From Fonsecaea monophora (lineage: Eukaryota; Ascomycota; Eurotiomycetes; Chaetothyriales; Herpotrichiellaceae): DNA of 64,000 nucleotides. Where the stretch lies: contig NW_019173959.1 in the NCBI RefSeq assembly GCF_001642475.1, forward strand, positions 248,001-312,000, read 5' to 3'. Numbering within the stretch: position 1 is the stretch's first letter; every line of letters starts with the position of its first letter. Under the pieces are notes generated by a model. The model did no database searches and was not told the origin of the DNA. It saw only the letters and a program-made list of their open reading frames with translations. Of the stretch, positions 10,764 through 22,350 are shown piece by piece. The position numbers and the translations under genes were made by a program.

Positions 10764-12629
10764 ATGCCGACTCTGGTCAATTATAATCAATCAACCTTCA
10801 AAGATCATGCAAAGCCCAACAAACGCCGCCTGCAGGAACTCCAACACTCTGAAGCTCGAGCGCACGCCGCCCGAGTGGCATATTGGCGCAAGAAAGCCAT
10901 TCCTTCAGCCAAACCGGGGGATTCGCCGCACAGAGGAAGCGACAAAAGCAGTGATGGCGGGTCCTCATCTAAGGACCCGGTCGACACTGGAGCGATCGTT
11001 AAACAGGAGCCGGAGAAATCTGATGAGAATTTCAAATGGATCTATGGCCCATCCCCAGATTCGGTTCTTACTAGCGGGCCCGTGCCCAATGCAGACATCG
11101 ATCTCAAGTCGGAGCAGAAATACACACCAACCGCACAGTCCGGCTCAGTTCCAGAATCTACACCAGGAAATCAGAAGTGGCGGCGTCGGTCAGGAACAGC
11201 CTCAACGAATGATAGCAAACGAGGAGTACTTGACGGAGTGCCCACCAATTTTGCCAGACTTGCCCGACAGCCGACTTCGCAGTTATTTGACCCCTTTGAC
11301 TCTGTACCAGTCCGTCAGGGCGACGAAGTTGTCGCAGCCATGGATCACTGTATTCTCTGCCCTGACCTGCTTCCACAAATTCTTGCTAATGGAGTTCAGA
11401 TATCCACAACTGGGCACCCTCGCAACGGCCTGGCCTCAGATACCAGACAAAGGACAACCCTCTAATCCGGGACACGTTCCCGTTTGCCCTACAGAATGTA
11501 GAGCTGTTCGAAGCGACTGTGGCGCTTTGCCTGAGTTTCAAGGCAGCGGGTCAAAACTTCCAAACAAGGATGTGTAACTGGTCACTCCAGCACAAGGGCC
11601 AAGCGCTTAATGGCATTCGGAACAAGTTGAACTCGGGGTGTGTTGACGAGGCCGTTATTCTTGCAACAGTCTTCCTCATGATTATTGATGTAAGGATTAC
11701 CTGTCTCACTTGGCATGACCTTGTTAACCAGTGCAGAACGTGTTTTTGGATGTCGATGCCTACGAAGCGCACTTGAATGGTCTCAGGAAGATGGTCAAGG
11801 CAGCTGCCCCAAGCATTCTGAACGCATTCGGTGGTTCTCTGTGGTCCTTCGTATCCTGGTATGTTGCGCGGACGAACCACTTTCCGAACACAAACGAGAT
11901 CTGACCAGTCTCCACAGGGCTGAATCCAACGCTTTGCTAATATTCGGCAACCGCATCGCCCTACAGGACCCTGCATCTGATGGAATCCGGTTACAATACC
12001 CGGGCCAACCGTTTTCACCAACAATAACTAAAATCATTGACGCACTGCCCATGGGGTTCCAATTTGTGGCCGGGGATGGTCATTTGTCCTATGATACGAT
12101 TACCATTCTCGCAAACACCGATCGTTGGACCAAGCTCATCGATCGAGAAGCAGGATCTGATGTCCTATCGGAGGAAGATCAAGCCTTCCTAGTGAACTTT
12201 GATCCACGCCTACAAAGTGCCCAAGTCATGAGGTTATGTCGAATCTCGACAGCAGAGCGCAAAATAGAAACGGCAATTTGCAAAACGGTATTTATCTATC
12301 ATGCAAACCTCTTGGGCTGGACTTGCCGTTGCTCAGGATATCGTCGCATCGTCGAAGAGCTTGGAGACGTGCTGCGGTCCTGGGTGTTTGAGGAGACGTG
12401 GGACAGAGAGTTATGGGAATGGCTTGCCGTGGTCACAGCGAATGCAGCACGGCGAGGACAGTTGCATTCCTTACAGATGGAGGTGATGACCAAACTGATG
12501 ACCCTGGGAGACCCAGCACTGGGGTGGGATGGCGTACGAAGGCAGCTGAAGAAATTCCTGTTACACAGCAAACTGGAACGCGAGTGGAAGTTGAGTTGGG
12601 AGACGGCCATGATTTCTCGGTCGGCATGA
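10764..12629 (+). CDS. Fungal-specific transcription-factor-like protein (Fungal_trans_2 type)
   Basis: Four exons, 10764..11349, 11400..11689, 11737..11858 and 11918..12629, give 569 aa; phases agree at every junction. The first intron (GTATTC...TTCAG) is inferred because it alone moves the reading frame from the N-terminal region into the conserved segment DTFPFALQNVELFEATVALC. There is no zinc cluster. Instead residues 18-45 hold a basic motif (NKRRLQELQHSEARAHAARV), the usual N-terminal signature of this fungal family, whose C-terminal helical domain resembles PF11951. Residues 45-120 are Ser/Pro/Asp-rich and likely disordered. The alternative, that this is a frameshifted pseudogene, is less likely because normal splice signals repair every frame change. 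Target genes are unknown. Confidence 0.78.
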
Positions 12630-13272
12630 TGCATACTGACTTCAATTTTCTTGCGTTTAATCATGTATTGTATACTTTGCTGTACTGTTTCTATGAGCGA
12701 ACGTGGGCGGTTAAGGTCTCGGAATGACTCGGTCGAGGCCATGTGCAGGTTTGATGGGAAATTGACGTTGTGACGTGAAGATTGCACGATGAACGGCATC
12801 TGGGATATGTGGCAGCTCGCATCCTGCAAGTCCGACGAGGCTGTATTACCTTGACGGATATATGTGGTTTGTATATTATGCACCTCGTATCCTGGCCAGC
12901 CTGGACTCTCTCCGTATATTTATTCGGACTGGGGCGGATGCACGTGTCCTGCAATCCCGGAGCTTCGGCGCATTTACCCGGCGTGGTCCGGCCTTTGAGC
13001 TGTTCGTCAGCCACTATTGGCACTTGGCCCAAAGCCCTTTGTTTCCCCCTTGCGCGCCTCATGCGCCCCCTGCACCGCTTGCGCCCCCCCCGTTCCAAAC
13101 ATCCTCGGCCAAGGGAACCTTCGATCGTCCGGAAGTCTCGTCCTCCGTCTCAATTTCTTACTTCTCCACGGTGTCGCCATTCGTGTCTTGTACTGTGTGT
13201 GATATCTATCTTACTTATCACGGCGACCAGACAGAGAATTTCAATGTTTGAGTGTTGAAGACGACGCGTAAA
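12630..13272. other. Intergenic spacer between two transcription-factor genes
   Basis: Nothing convincing is encoded. The last 250 bases are C/T-rich and probably serve as promoter and leader of the Zn2Cys6 gene. Confidence 0.5.
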
Positions 13273-15607
13273 ATGAACGAAGTTGACACTACCCCGTAAG
13301 CCCGATCCGGCACGCGCGCCCTCGCCTATGAGAACCTCCTCTAACGCACCGAACAGGACCGACGGGAAAGTGGTCAAGAGAGCATGCACAGAATGTCGGC
13401 AGCAGAAGGTATGGCTTATGATGCGTGTCATTGGTGTGCGCTGCGATTAATTCATTGCCGTCTCGCTTGAAAGGCCCGTTGCGATGCATACCTCGATCCC
13501 GACCAACCCTGTACGAGATGCCGGAAGATGAACAGACAGTGCATCATCTCTGAGCCGTTCAGACGAGAACACAAGCGCAAGTATGCACGATTTCCCCCCT
13601 CTCCTATTGACATTAAACCTGTGCTGATCGAGCGTGTATCCATAGGAGATTGTCTGAACTTGAGCATCGGACGGATGAGCTCCAAGAGCGCCTGAGATCG
13701 TCCAGCCACCAGGCCGAACCGCCGGTGTCTCTGCCACAGTCGTCTTGGGCCGCTGTCAACGACTTGCGAACTGCTAATGCCGAGTCTGAAAGTCGTCTTG
13801 CTTCAGTCGCCCCTTTCTTTAGAGACGCAGCCATTGCCCCGGTCTCGTTTCGATCCTTCTCTCAAGCGGCCGCTGAATCACTACAGACTCCGGAAAGTCT
13901 CGCTCATGACTTTCAGCCTACAGGCACCTTGCCGCGGTCTCTAGAAGGGCACACTGTGGACTCCAAAGATATTGACGCCATGTTCCAGCTGTAGGTGTGT
14001 TGAGCGGGGTTTCAGATCATCCTCTAAGCATTTTATAGGTATTTTCGAGACTACGCCGGCCTGGTTCCTGTTCTCGATTCCAACATGACGCCGAATGGAT
14101 ATTACAACCTCTGTCCATTGCTTTTCTGGGCGATTGTTGGTGTCGCGTGCCGGACCTATTCGAGAAACCCGACACTGATCTCTGTTCTCCCGTCCAAGAT
14201 CAAAGCTATGGCATTGATGTCGCTCAATGCGCCCGTCACGCTGCCCGTTGTGCAAGCGTTGCTACTCATCCTATATTGGCCATTCCCGAAAGCTGGCAAC
14301 GGACACGACATGACTTATCCGCTCTCTGCTGCCGTGCTACACATGGCCATGCAAATCGGATTACATGTGCCAGTCGCAAGTCACGAGTTCAGCAAAATCC
14401 CGGTCAAACTTACCGAAGATGAGCTGAAGATTCGCGCCGAGACTTGGGGATACTGCACTCTTGTCTATCAGCGGTACGCCTTTTTATTGACACTGGCACA
14501 GGTTTTGCACCGACTAATGTTTGCCTACTAGGGGTTGTTGTTCCAAGGGAAGCGCGCCGACGCCTATGCTTGATGTCCCCCACGATGTCGAACAGCGACG
14601 AGCACTCTTTCAGAGAATATCACCAAAGCTAAAATTTGAATTGAAGTTACAGGATGTAGTCACGAGGTGCTGCATTGCCGTCTCACAAAACGGGCTCTGG
14701 AAAATGAGTCCGGATCAAGAGAGGTCGCTGGATACGCTGCTGAATCTCTTTCAAGCCCAGATTTCCAGTGTCGCATTGGAATCCTCTTCTGGTGAGTCCA
14801 ACCTTTGAGATCTGTTTTCTGAGATTAATTATCTTTCAGACCTCGACCAGCTCTACATTCATATTGCAACCCTCACGATCCAAGCTTTCAACTTGTACAA
14901 GTCTCCGACAGCTCACGACCCGACTACGCTTTACGATCTTTGCGCGTCGTGCTGCCAGGTGATTGAATCCTTTGACAACTTGGACAGGTCTGGACAGCTT
15001 TGCCTATCTGGTGCGGGACTGTATTTCTTCTACAGTCTGATGATAACCAGCCACGTACTTTTGCGGCTGCTCAAGACTTCCCTCAATCGATACATCGACG
15101 TCGAGAGGGCCAAAAGTGCCCTTTTCCTAGGGATCAGCCTCCACAAACGCATGTCGGTCCAGAACGATGACCTGCCAGCTCGCAACGGTGTTGCCTTGAC
15201 CCAACTCTGGAACAGTAGTCGTGTGTTCAAGAGACCTAATGGAGCCGAGGTGGTAGCGCTGCGGATCCGCAGCCGCCTAACTGGCAGCGTCGTCTTGGAC
15301 GGTATTGTCTGGTGGCGGGAAGAGTTTGGGGGTTTCATGGGTGTCTACCCGCCGCCCTTGAATGATAATCGGACAGGTAAGAAGTATTCTGGGTGCCCCT
15401 AAGGTCACATTGCTAAGTACAACAGATGGCACAGAAGCCGCCAACGAATCCGACGCGGCTGCTCCGGATGATCGCTCGGTACCGGTGATAACGAAGCCTG
15501 ATTACTCGACCTTCCTGGACGATCCGATGCTGACCGAGTTTGGCTGGCCTGTCACGGACGACGTCTTCTCGTCGATATGGACCGATGGTCCAATTGCCAC
15601 GATATAA
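13273..15607 (+). CDS. Zn2Cys6 transcription factor with Fungal_trans domain
   Basis: Eight exons: 13273..13295, 13357..13408, 13474..13580, 13646..13990, 14039..14473, 14532..14791, 14840..15376 and 15426..15607, giving 646 aa. The first two exons are only 23 and 52 bases. The binuclear zinc cluster, spread over exons 2 and 3, reads CxxCx6C...CxxCx6C (ACTECRQQKARC, then CTRCRKMNRQC), with a long nine-residue central loop. It is followed by a basic linker KRKRL and a heptad-like coiled coil (about residues 60-80) for dimerisation. The middle region (about residues 170-520) matches the fungal-specific regulatory domain, with a helix CPLLFWAIVGVACR. It resembles the family of general regulators with long cluster loops (War1/Leu3-like), but I cannot name the orthologue. 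The sixth exon has an awkward frame near KGSAPTPML that deserves transcript support. Confidence 0.85.
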
Positions 15608-15887
15608 ACGGAGGGGGGAAGTGTGTATGAGTAAACATGTCTCGGGGGCTGGGTATTTTCATGATGGAAACAAACGCAGCAACAGTCGCAGAAACGAATG
15701 CGGCTTTGCTTTGAATTTTCGGGATTGAAGCAAGGAGAGAGGTAAAGACTCTTCTAATATTAAAACACCGTAATTGTGCGACGGAAAACACTGGCACGGT
15801 TTGTGAACCCAGCAACAACACCACGAGAAACTGCAATTTGACGTGTCTCTCTCATTCCTTCTTGCGACTCCCCTTTTCTGGTGATTG

Positions 15888-16529
15888 TCACCACTTGTGC
15901 TCAAAGATGCCGACCCACTCTCCCCACGCGCAGATCTTGCCTTGGATCTCTCTGAGCACGTCGTCCCTGGTGGCCAGAGGCTTCATCTTCTTTGTGTCTA
16001 GGCGGCTCTTGAGGGCGACCACCTGGAAGAAGTACCGATGCTCGCCGTGGCCGACGGGCGGGCGCGGGCCCGAGTACAGCGTGCCTCGCAGGTTCTTGCC
16101 CAGCCGGAACCCGCCGGCGAGGTGTTTTGCGCCGGGTTCGTCCGCAGGCGCAGTTTTGGAAGAATCGACGGCCAGCGTGAAGTCGTCGGGCCCGACGGTC
16201 GTCTTGGTCGCGGGGATGGCGTAGTACAGCCCATGCACCGGCACGAGGGGCAGCGGCGCGTCCGGGTCCTCGCAGATCAGGAGCCACTCTTTGACACTGT
16301 CAACGCCATCCTCCAAGGACCACGACAGGTCTGGGAACCTCGACGTGCCGAACTGCGTGTGTTCGACCGAGAGGTGCGCCGGCGACGGGCCCAGCGTCGG
16401 CGACGTGACCTGCACGGTTTTGGGGACGGTGGCGAAGATGGCCGCCCGCGTCAGCAGTTTGGCGTCGCGCCCCTTTTGTGAGTATAACAGGCGCGCGAGG
16501 TAGTATTCGAGGTAGCGGAGGAGGCCCAT
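15888..16529 (-). CDS. PEBP-family protein (phosphatidylethanolamine-binding / YbhB-like)
   Basis: One exon, 213 aa. PEBP proteins bind anionic ligands or phospholipid head groups and can inhibit proteases or kinases. The ligand-pocket motif DPDAP is at about residue 89, followed by VHGLYYAIPA in place of the usual HW(I/V) strand. The second signature GPRPPVGHGEHRYFF near residue 160 is strongly conserved. The N-terminal 30 residues (MGLLRYLEYYLARLL) are typical of the fungal branch and could associate with membrane. The gene is convergent with the Zn2Cys6 gene on its left, 280 bases away. Confidence 0.92.
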   Translation of the reverse strand: MGLLRYLEYYLARLLYSQKGRDAKLLTRAAIFATVPKTVQVTSPTLGPSPAHLSVEHTQFGTSRFPDLSWSLEDGVDSVKEWLLICEDPDAPLPLVPVHGLYYAIPATKTTVGPDDFTLAVDSSKTAPADEPGAKHLAGGFRLGKNLRGTLYSGPRPPVGHGEHRYFFQVVALKSRLDTKKMKPLATRDDVLREIQGKICAWGEWVGIFEHKW

Positions 16530-19500
16530 CTTCTTCTTCTTGTCGTTTCTTATCCGTGTCTGTGTGTGTGTCTGTATGTCTGTATGGTGTGCGCGACTGC
16601 ACGACTGGGTCGTAGTCCTTGAAGAGGAGAGGAGGGATCGTATCTTCTAATTGGTATATAGAGCCGATTTGAGTCGAGCGCTGGTCCGGTTTCTGGGCGG
16701 AATGATGGGGTTTGGTGTGTCTTCTGGTTCTGGTTGTCGCTGACTGCCGCTGGTTGCGGAAAGGCTTGTGTCAAGATGCAACCAAGGCCTGGTTCTCTCT
16801 CTCGTCCTCTCTCACCCTGTCTCCCCCTTCTGCTTGTCCTCTCTGTCCTTGTAGCTTTCTAGTCTGGCGACCGACTTTAAGGCTCTCCTTCGGCTTGCTA
16901 ACAACTCAGACCAAGTACGGCACGCGCACGAGCAGGAACCTCTCTCGTATTCATATAGGTAACCTTCATGCGAGGCTGTAGGTGCGATCACCGACCACTG
17001 AGACAGCCGACAGAACCACAAGCAGCTGTGCCGTCACGATGACCTAGGGTGGGAGAATTCGGTGGACAGGGCGACTTATATATACTACCCGAGTACTTGT
17101 ACCTCGTCACGAAGAGAGGGATTTTTGGATCGGATTGACGGATTGATGTTAAAACTTATCGATCCTTCCTCGCAACCACTGCCTATTCTGAGGGTAGGGG
17201 AAGGGAAAGAAAGAAATGAGGAGAGAGAAGAAACCCGCTTTTTACTCCGTAATTATGTATCACTTCACTCACATATATACATATGCAGCGCCATGACCGC
17301 GCCGGAGGGTATGGGGGTAAAGGGTGTTGGTATTGGTGTTGCTGTCCGGTCTCGCTGAGGTTGGGGCCGGTCGGTCGGCCGGTCGGTTTGAATGGGTAGT
17401 GGGTTGAGTTGGGTTGGGTTAGTAAGTACATAAATACATAAGTTCACATGCGAATAGGGCTAGGATCCTCTGATATTTTGTGACAAGCGCAAGGATGCTG
17501 GTGTTTGGTCAGTTCGGACGGAGTAAATCGCACTGCTTGAGTTGTCATGGTGTCCTTGCTCGTCATGGTCGGAGTGTACGGCTACAGCAAAGGCAGAGAA
17601 TCACTCGATAGAAGGACAAGGACAAGTACGAGGTACGAAGAAAAGGTAGATGAATCACGAAGCGAAGGACTCTCAGTCTCGGTCTCGGTCTCAACCTCAA
17701 ACTCGGACTCGGACTCGGACTCAAAACCGGCCTTGTGTGGTGGGGGTGAAGCCAACCACTAATCTACAATTAGTACGAGGTATGTACATACAACTGTCCT
17801 TGTACATAGTACCTTGTGTACCTACCGAGCACGTGTGCATGTGCAATCCTTGTGCCTGTGACGAGGAACGTCGTAGAAACCCAGAAGCACCCAAGCTCAG
17901 TATGGTGTCTTCGTTTGTATGTCTCCTGGCGCCCAATGACCGAAGGAAGGTGTAGGTAGTACTACGAGTAGTGTGGCATTCAGATTAAGCGAGGCCGGTT
18001 CCGGGCTTCCTTTTATTTGTGATCGTGTCCATTCCAGATACAAAGAGAGTCATTGCCGCCGGATGATGAGAAGAAGGGTGAAAAGAGAGAGGTATGCTTG
18101 ATGGGGAAGAGGAAGGGTGTCCTCGATCTTCTGTTCCTCTATAAGTCCTTGTAATTGAAGAGATGCGAGGCCACAAGTCTACTTGGACCTTGATTTTCTG
18201 TCTACTTGTAGCTGTACATGCATACGCCAGCGCACGCAGCATGATTCTGGTCAACCTTCCGTCACCCATCCGCACTTGTACAGTATCATTAGAGTATGGC
18301 CACTTTGCCTATATCCATATCTCCGGCTTCCCCTCCCCCTTCATGTCTTTCCACGCGTTCCCAGAATGCACTTGTAACCTCCTTATCAGAGCATGACCCA
18401 CTCTTCCGTGATCTTTCTGTCTTCTGCGATTGTCTGCCGCACACCATCTCTTTGCCTCTCCTGCGCGATCGTATTCACCCACCACAAGCCCTGTGCTGCT
18501 TGGTTGACACAAACCTTTTGCGAAAAGAGCCGAGCACAATCACGCCAATTGCCATTGTCTAAATTGTTCGTTATTTTATGCTGGTGATTAGTTGTTGTGA
18601 CCGAGGCTGGCCGCTAATAATTGATCTGGTGACAAATATTAGTTTCTCAGCAGGCGGATGGCACGCTTATCAAGAGCCATGACTTCCACCACATGAGGCG
18701 AGATGGACATTTTGAGGCACTTGGATGTATCAGGGCATATTTGCGTCATTTCTGGTCTGGAAAGTCGAGAGAAGAAACTCCAGGATGAAACCGAAGAAAT
18801 AGACGAGTGATTGCGCGATATTTTGCACCGTCTTCAGCAGGGGAACCTATAATATGGCGGCAGATTGTCGGCTTGTGGGCCAGACATGTGCGTGCGTCTG
18901 GGGAAGGTTGTGGATGGCCAGGAGATGGGTTTCCTGATCCTTCTGCATGCCCGAGAATATTCCATGTGCTTGGGAGTTCATGCGGATCTGTTCATGTGTG
19001 AGGATCTGCGAGTGACTAAGATGTACTTAGATCTTGGGTGATCTTGGGTGATCCTCTAAAGATCAAGGTAATTCGAGGGATCCGGGTTGTCAAGGCGCGC
19101 AGGAATTAGACAAGCTTTTGGCTGGATGGCACCCATGATATGGGGGTGGAGAAGGGCGCAGCACTGCTGAGAGTGTGCATGTCGATACGAGGGCGATGGC
19201 AAAGGGAGAAACCGTGCCCATAAGGAGTGTCAAACAATGAACGGGCGATTTGCGCGGTGAGAGTGAGAGACAGAGAAGAGGCTGAGGGGCTGTTTTGGGC
19301 ATGAGGGATAAAATTGGCATCTCCCCCTCCATCAGTGGGTCACGTGAGAAGATCGACTAGCGGCCGGCTGACAAACTTTTGGGCTGCGGACGAACCTGGT
19401 GAGTGCCTGGAGCTTTTGTTGGGTACCCAGTCTTTAACTAATCCAGCGCCTAGGGGAACCGCAGTCACCTAGGCTGCCCAACTAGGAGTTTGTCGTCCGT

Positions 19501-20563
19501 GAACCATTACCTGAACCAAGCCCCAAACTCCAACTAACTAAGGAGCTCGTACCTAATTAGGGCCCGTGGAAGTCCTCAAAGGTCCTTGTGTGATGGGTTT
19601 ATCTGCGGCCAAACACTTTTGACAGCCCACAAACCTCTTTTTCAAATTCGACCTTCAGCTTCACCTTGAGCTCAGCCCTTCAGCTCTACTTCCCTCCTCT
19701 TCTCAGACATCTGTTCTGACTTCTGACCGCCAGAGTCGGATATTCTTCTCTATTCGCCGGAGCCCAGCAACTCACAAAACGCCCTCGACTCCAAGCGCCT
19801 GCGGACATCATAGCCCCAGCACCAGCACCAATTTCTACCCTATCGGTGAGTTTCGCGTGGCACTTTTGACGCACGGCACACGCAATTTCCACCACGCAAT
19901 ACGTACCTAGCGGCACAAGCACTTGTCCTCCTACCCCTGCGGTGTCTGAGAGCGATCAAAAAGAGCTGGGTCACGTAAGAGGCGCGCGTCGACCCTCAAA
20001 GGATCGATCACTCATCGGGCCCGGTTCACTGCCCACCATCATCCTGATTTCCCCCATTCTCTATCTCCCTCATCCTGAGAAATCAAGCTTCCTCCTTCTC
20101 CGCCGCGAATAACAATGCACTCTGGGCCATGTGCCCAAAACCTGTCGTGCATGTTCTTGTCTTATACCATTTGGCGCATGCTGCTTCCAGAACCCTCTTT
20201 TCCCTCCCATCCCAGATTTCGCCATCGCGATTTTCTGTCCGCCGTCTGCCGCTAACGTGAACGATCTTGGTCGTACATTCCTGAACCCTGGGCTGACCTT
20301 GGACAGGTAACCAGGAACCAGGATATCCGGGGTCCGATTTTGAAGTCGCCGCCTTAGCCGATTCATCCGCCCTGCCGGGCTACATCTACAAGTTTCAGCT
20401 GTGCTCCAGCCTCACTCAAATTTAACGTCCACTGCTCACCCCAGTGCGGCTCATCTCGCTGAAACCCACGTTATCTGGCAACAAAGCAATGGAACCGGAG
20501 TGTCAGCATCTTTGTCTTTGATCCATTTCTGATCCGCTTGCTCTTCTCTACCGTCCGGTCACA
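16530..20563. other. Gene-poor 4-kb stretch and kinase promoter/leader
   Basis: No open frame with a recognisable domain or credible exon chain was found on either strand. It holds a CTCGGT/CTCGGACT hexanucleotide array near 17680-17727, tandem GATCTTGGGT units near 19032-19056, and several GTACC-type words around 17090 and 17800. From about 19600 to 20560 the plus strand is pyrimidine-rich, fitting a long 5' leader of the SRPK-like kinase gene, possibly with leader introns. A non-coding RNA cannot be excluded. Confidence 0.55.
17680..17727. repeat. CTCGGT/CTCGGA hexanucleotide array
   Basis: Short tandem array of a 6-base unit with point differences, in non-coding DNA. Confidence 0.8.
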
Positions 20564-22350
20564 ATGCGTCCCAACTTACTCAAGCGGGCACACAGCCATA
20601 ACAAACAGACGCTGAATAATCTGTTGCATTCGCGGGGCACTTCGCCGCATCCTCAGGGCGAAACGATCTCCGGCCATAAGCAGATCGAGGAAGAGACACT
20701 TCCCAAGTACAATCCAGATCACTGGTACCCCGTAAAGCTGGGTGAAGTGTTAAACCATCGCTATGAAATCCTTGTCAAACTCGGTTATGGCATGACGGCC
20801 ACAGTCTGGCTCGCCAGGGATCTACAAGCGTAAGTTTCTAATTAATGCCAGGAACTTGGTGACATGGCTGTCTAACCTGTGGATCTTTACTGGACAGTGA
20901 TGTGAATGCCGGCAACCGCAAATATGTCACCATCAAGATTAACGTCAACACCCTCGGTGAAGACTTCCAAAAAGGCCGACGAGAGATCGCGCAGAAGTTG
21001 TTCTCAGCTAATCCCAACCATCCTGGGTATAGCCACGTCCGATTCATGCTCGACACCTTCAAGCTCAGGGGAAAGCACGGCGAACATTTGTGCATAGTGT
21101 ACGATGTCCTCCGTGAACCCATCGATTTGTGCATGGAGAAATTTCCCGGTCGACGATTTAGCTGTGGGAAACTTCGCGTCTTGCTGCCAGCTCTGTTACA
21201 GGGTCTCGACTACATGCATTCCGAGTGCCATGTTGTCCACACCGATCTGAAGGCCGACAATATCATGATGGGTCTGGGGGACCCCAACATCCTCGACCAC
21301 TTTGTGCAGAATCAAATAGATCATCCAGCACCCCGGAAGGCGGCTGATAGTCACGGACGGGTCATCTACACATCTTGCAGTGATTTCGGAGAACCGCCCA
21401 ATGAAGCCGTCATTGCGTCTGCGAAAATCACTGATATCGGTCTGGCGGCGTGGGGAGACGAGAAGAACACGAAGCCTATTCAGTCCAATGCTTTCATGGC
21501 GCCCGAAGTCATCTTGCAGGCGGGGTGGTCCTATCCGGCCGACATCTGGAATCTGGGAGTCATGTTGTGGGATTTATTTGAGCATTTTGGACTGTTCGAT
21601 CGGATTGATACGAAACCCGGCCACTACCATCCCGAGCGGCACTTGGGTTTAATGGTGGCCCTGTTGGGGCCTCCACCCAAAGATTTCCTGAAGCGTTGTG
21701 CCAAAGCATCGGCCTACTTCGACTCGGAAGGCCAGTTCAAATATCCCGAATATGTCGAGGAACACACGTTTGAATCTTCCATCGTCAGGCTGAAAGGGGA
21801 AGAGAAAGAGTTGTTTATTGACTTCGCCAAGAAAATGATCACTTGGGTGCCTGAAGAACGATGGACTGCTAAACAACTACTGGAGCATCCTTTCCTGACA
21901 AAAGAACGAGACTGTCCATTCACGACACCGAGTCTCAGCAGAGCTTCGACGGCGTCCTTCAACTCGACAATCCCGTCACGAGCAGTTACGCCAGGGATCC
22001 CTACTTCAAGCTCGCCTAGCTGGGGACCGAATTCCTCGCCAAAATCGCTACCTCAAAACGCATCGATGTTGCCGTCCAGGCTGCTGGAATTGGTGCCGTC
22101 TCTTGCCTCGATCGAGAGCGCAGAGACAAAACCCGAGAAACTCATTACAAATGACGACAGATCATCTTCGAGAACCTCCCTCTCCTTGAGGCCTAAGATG
22201 GAGAGTCTTATCGAGTCGCATAATGAACCCGACGAAGTGCCCAATTCTAAGCGTTCGTCAGTGAATACGTCAAACAAGTGCTCACAGGATATCATTGATG
22301 CCATCCTCAAAAAGGGCAAAGCCAACCACGTGCAGCCAGAAGCGAAATGA
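20564..22350 (+). CDS. SRPK-like serine/threonine protein kinase
   Basis: Two exons, 20564..20829 and 20898..22350, give 572 aa. SRPK kinases phosphorylate Ser/Arg-rich splicing factors. The start region has the family signature YPVKLGEVLNHRYEI, followed by a glycine loop LGYGMTATVWLARD (near residue 72) interrupted by the intron. The VAIK lysine is in YVTIKINV (near 102). The catalytic loop is HTDLKADN (Asp near 205), with HTD instead of HRD as in SRPKs. The magnesium motif is TDIGLA (near 268), DIG instead of DFG. The activation segment ends in APE (NAFMAPEVIL). A 60-residue spacer lies between the catalytic loop and the DIG, and a Ser/Thr-rich tail of about 120 residues follows the kinase core. 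Fungi carry many such SRPK-like paralogues, often with unclear substrates, so the exact role is open. Confidence 0.92.
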
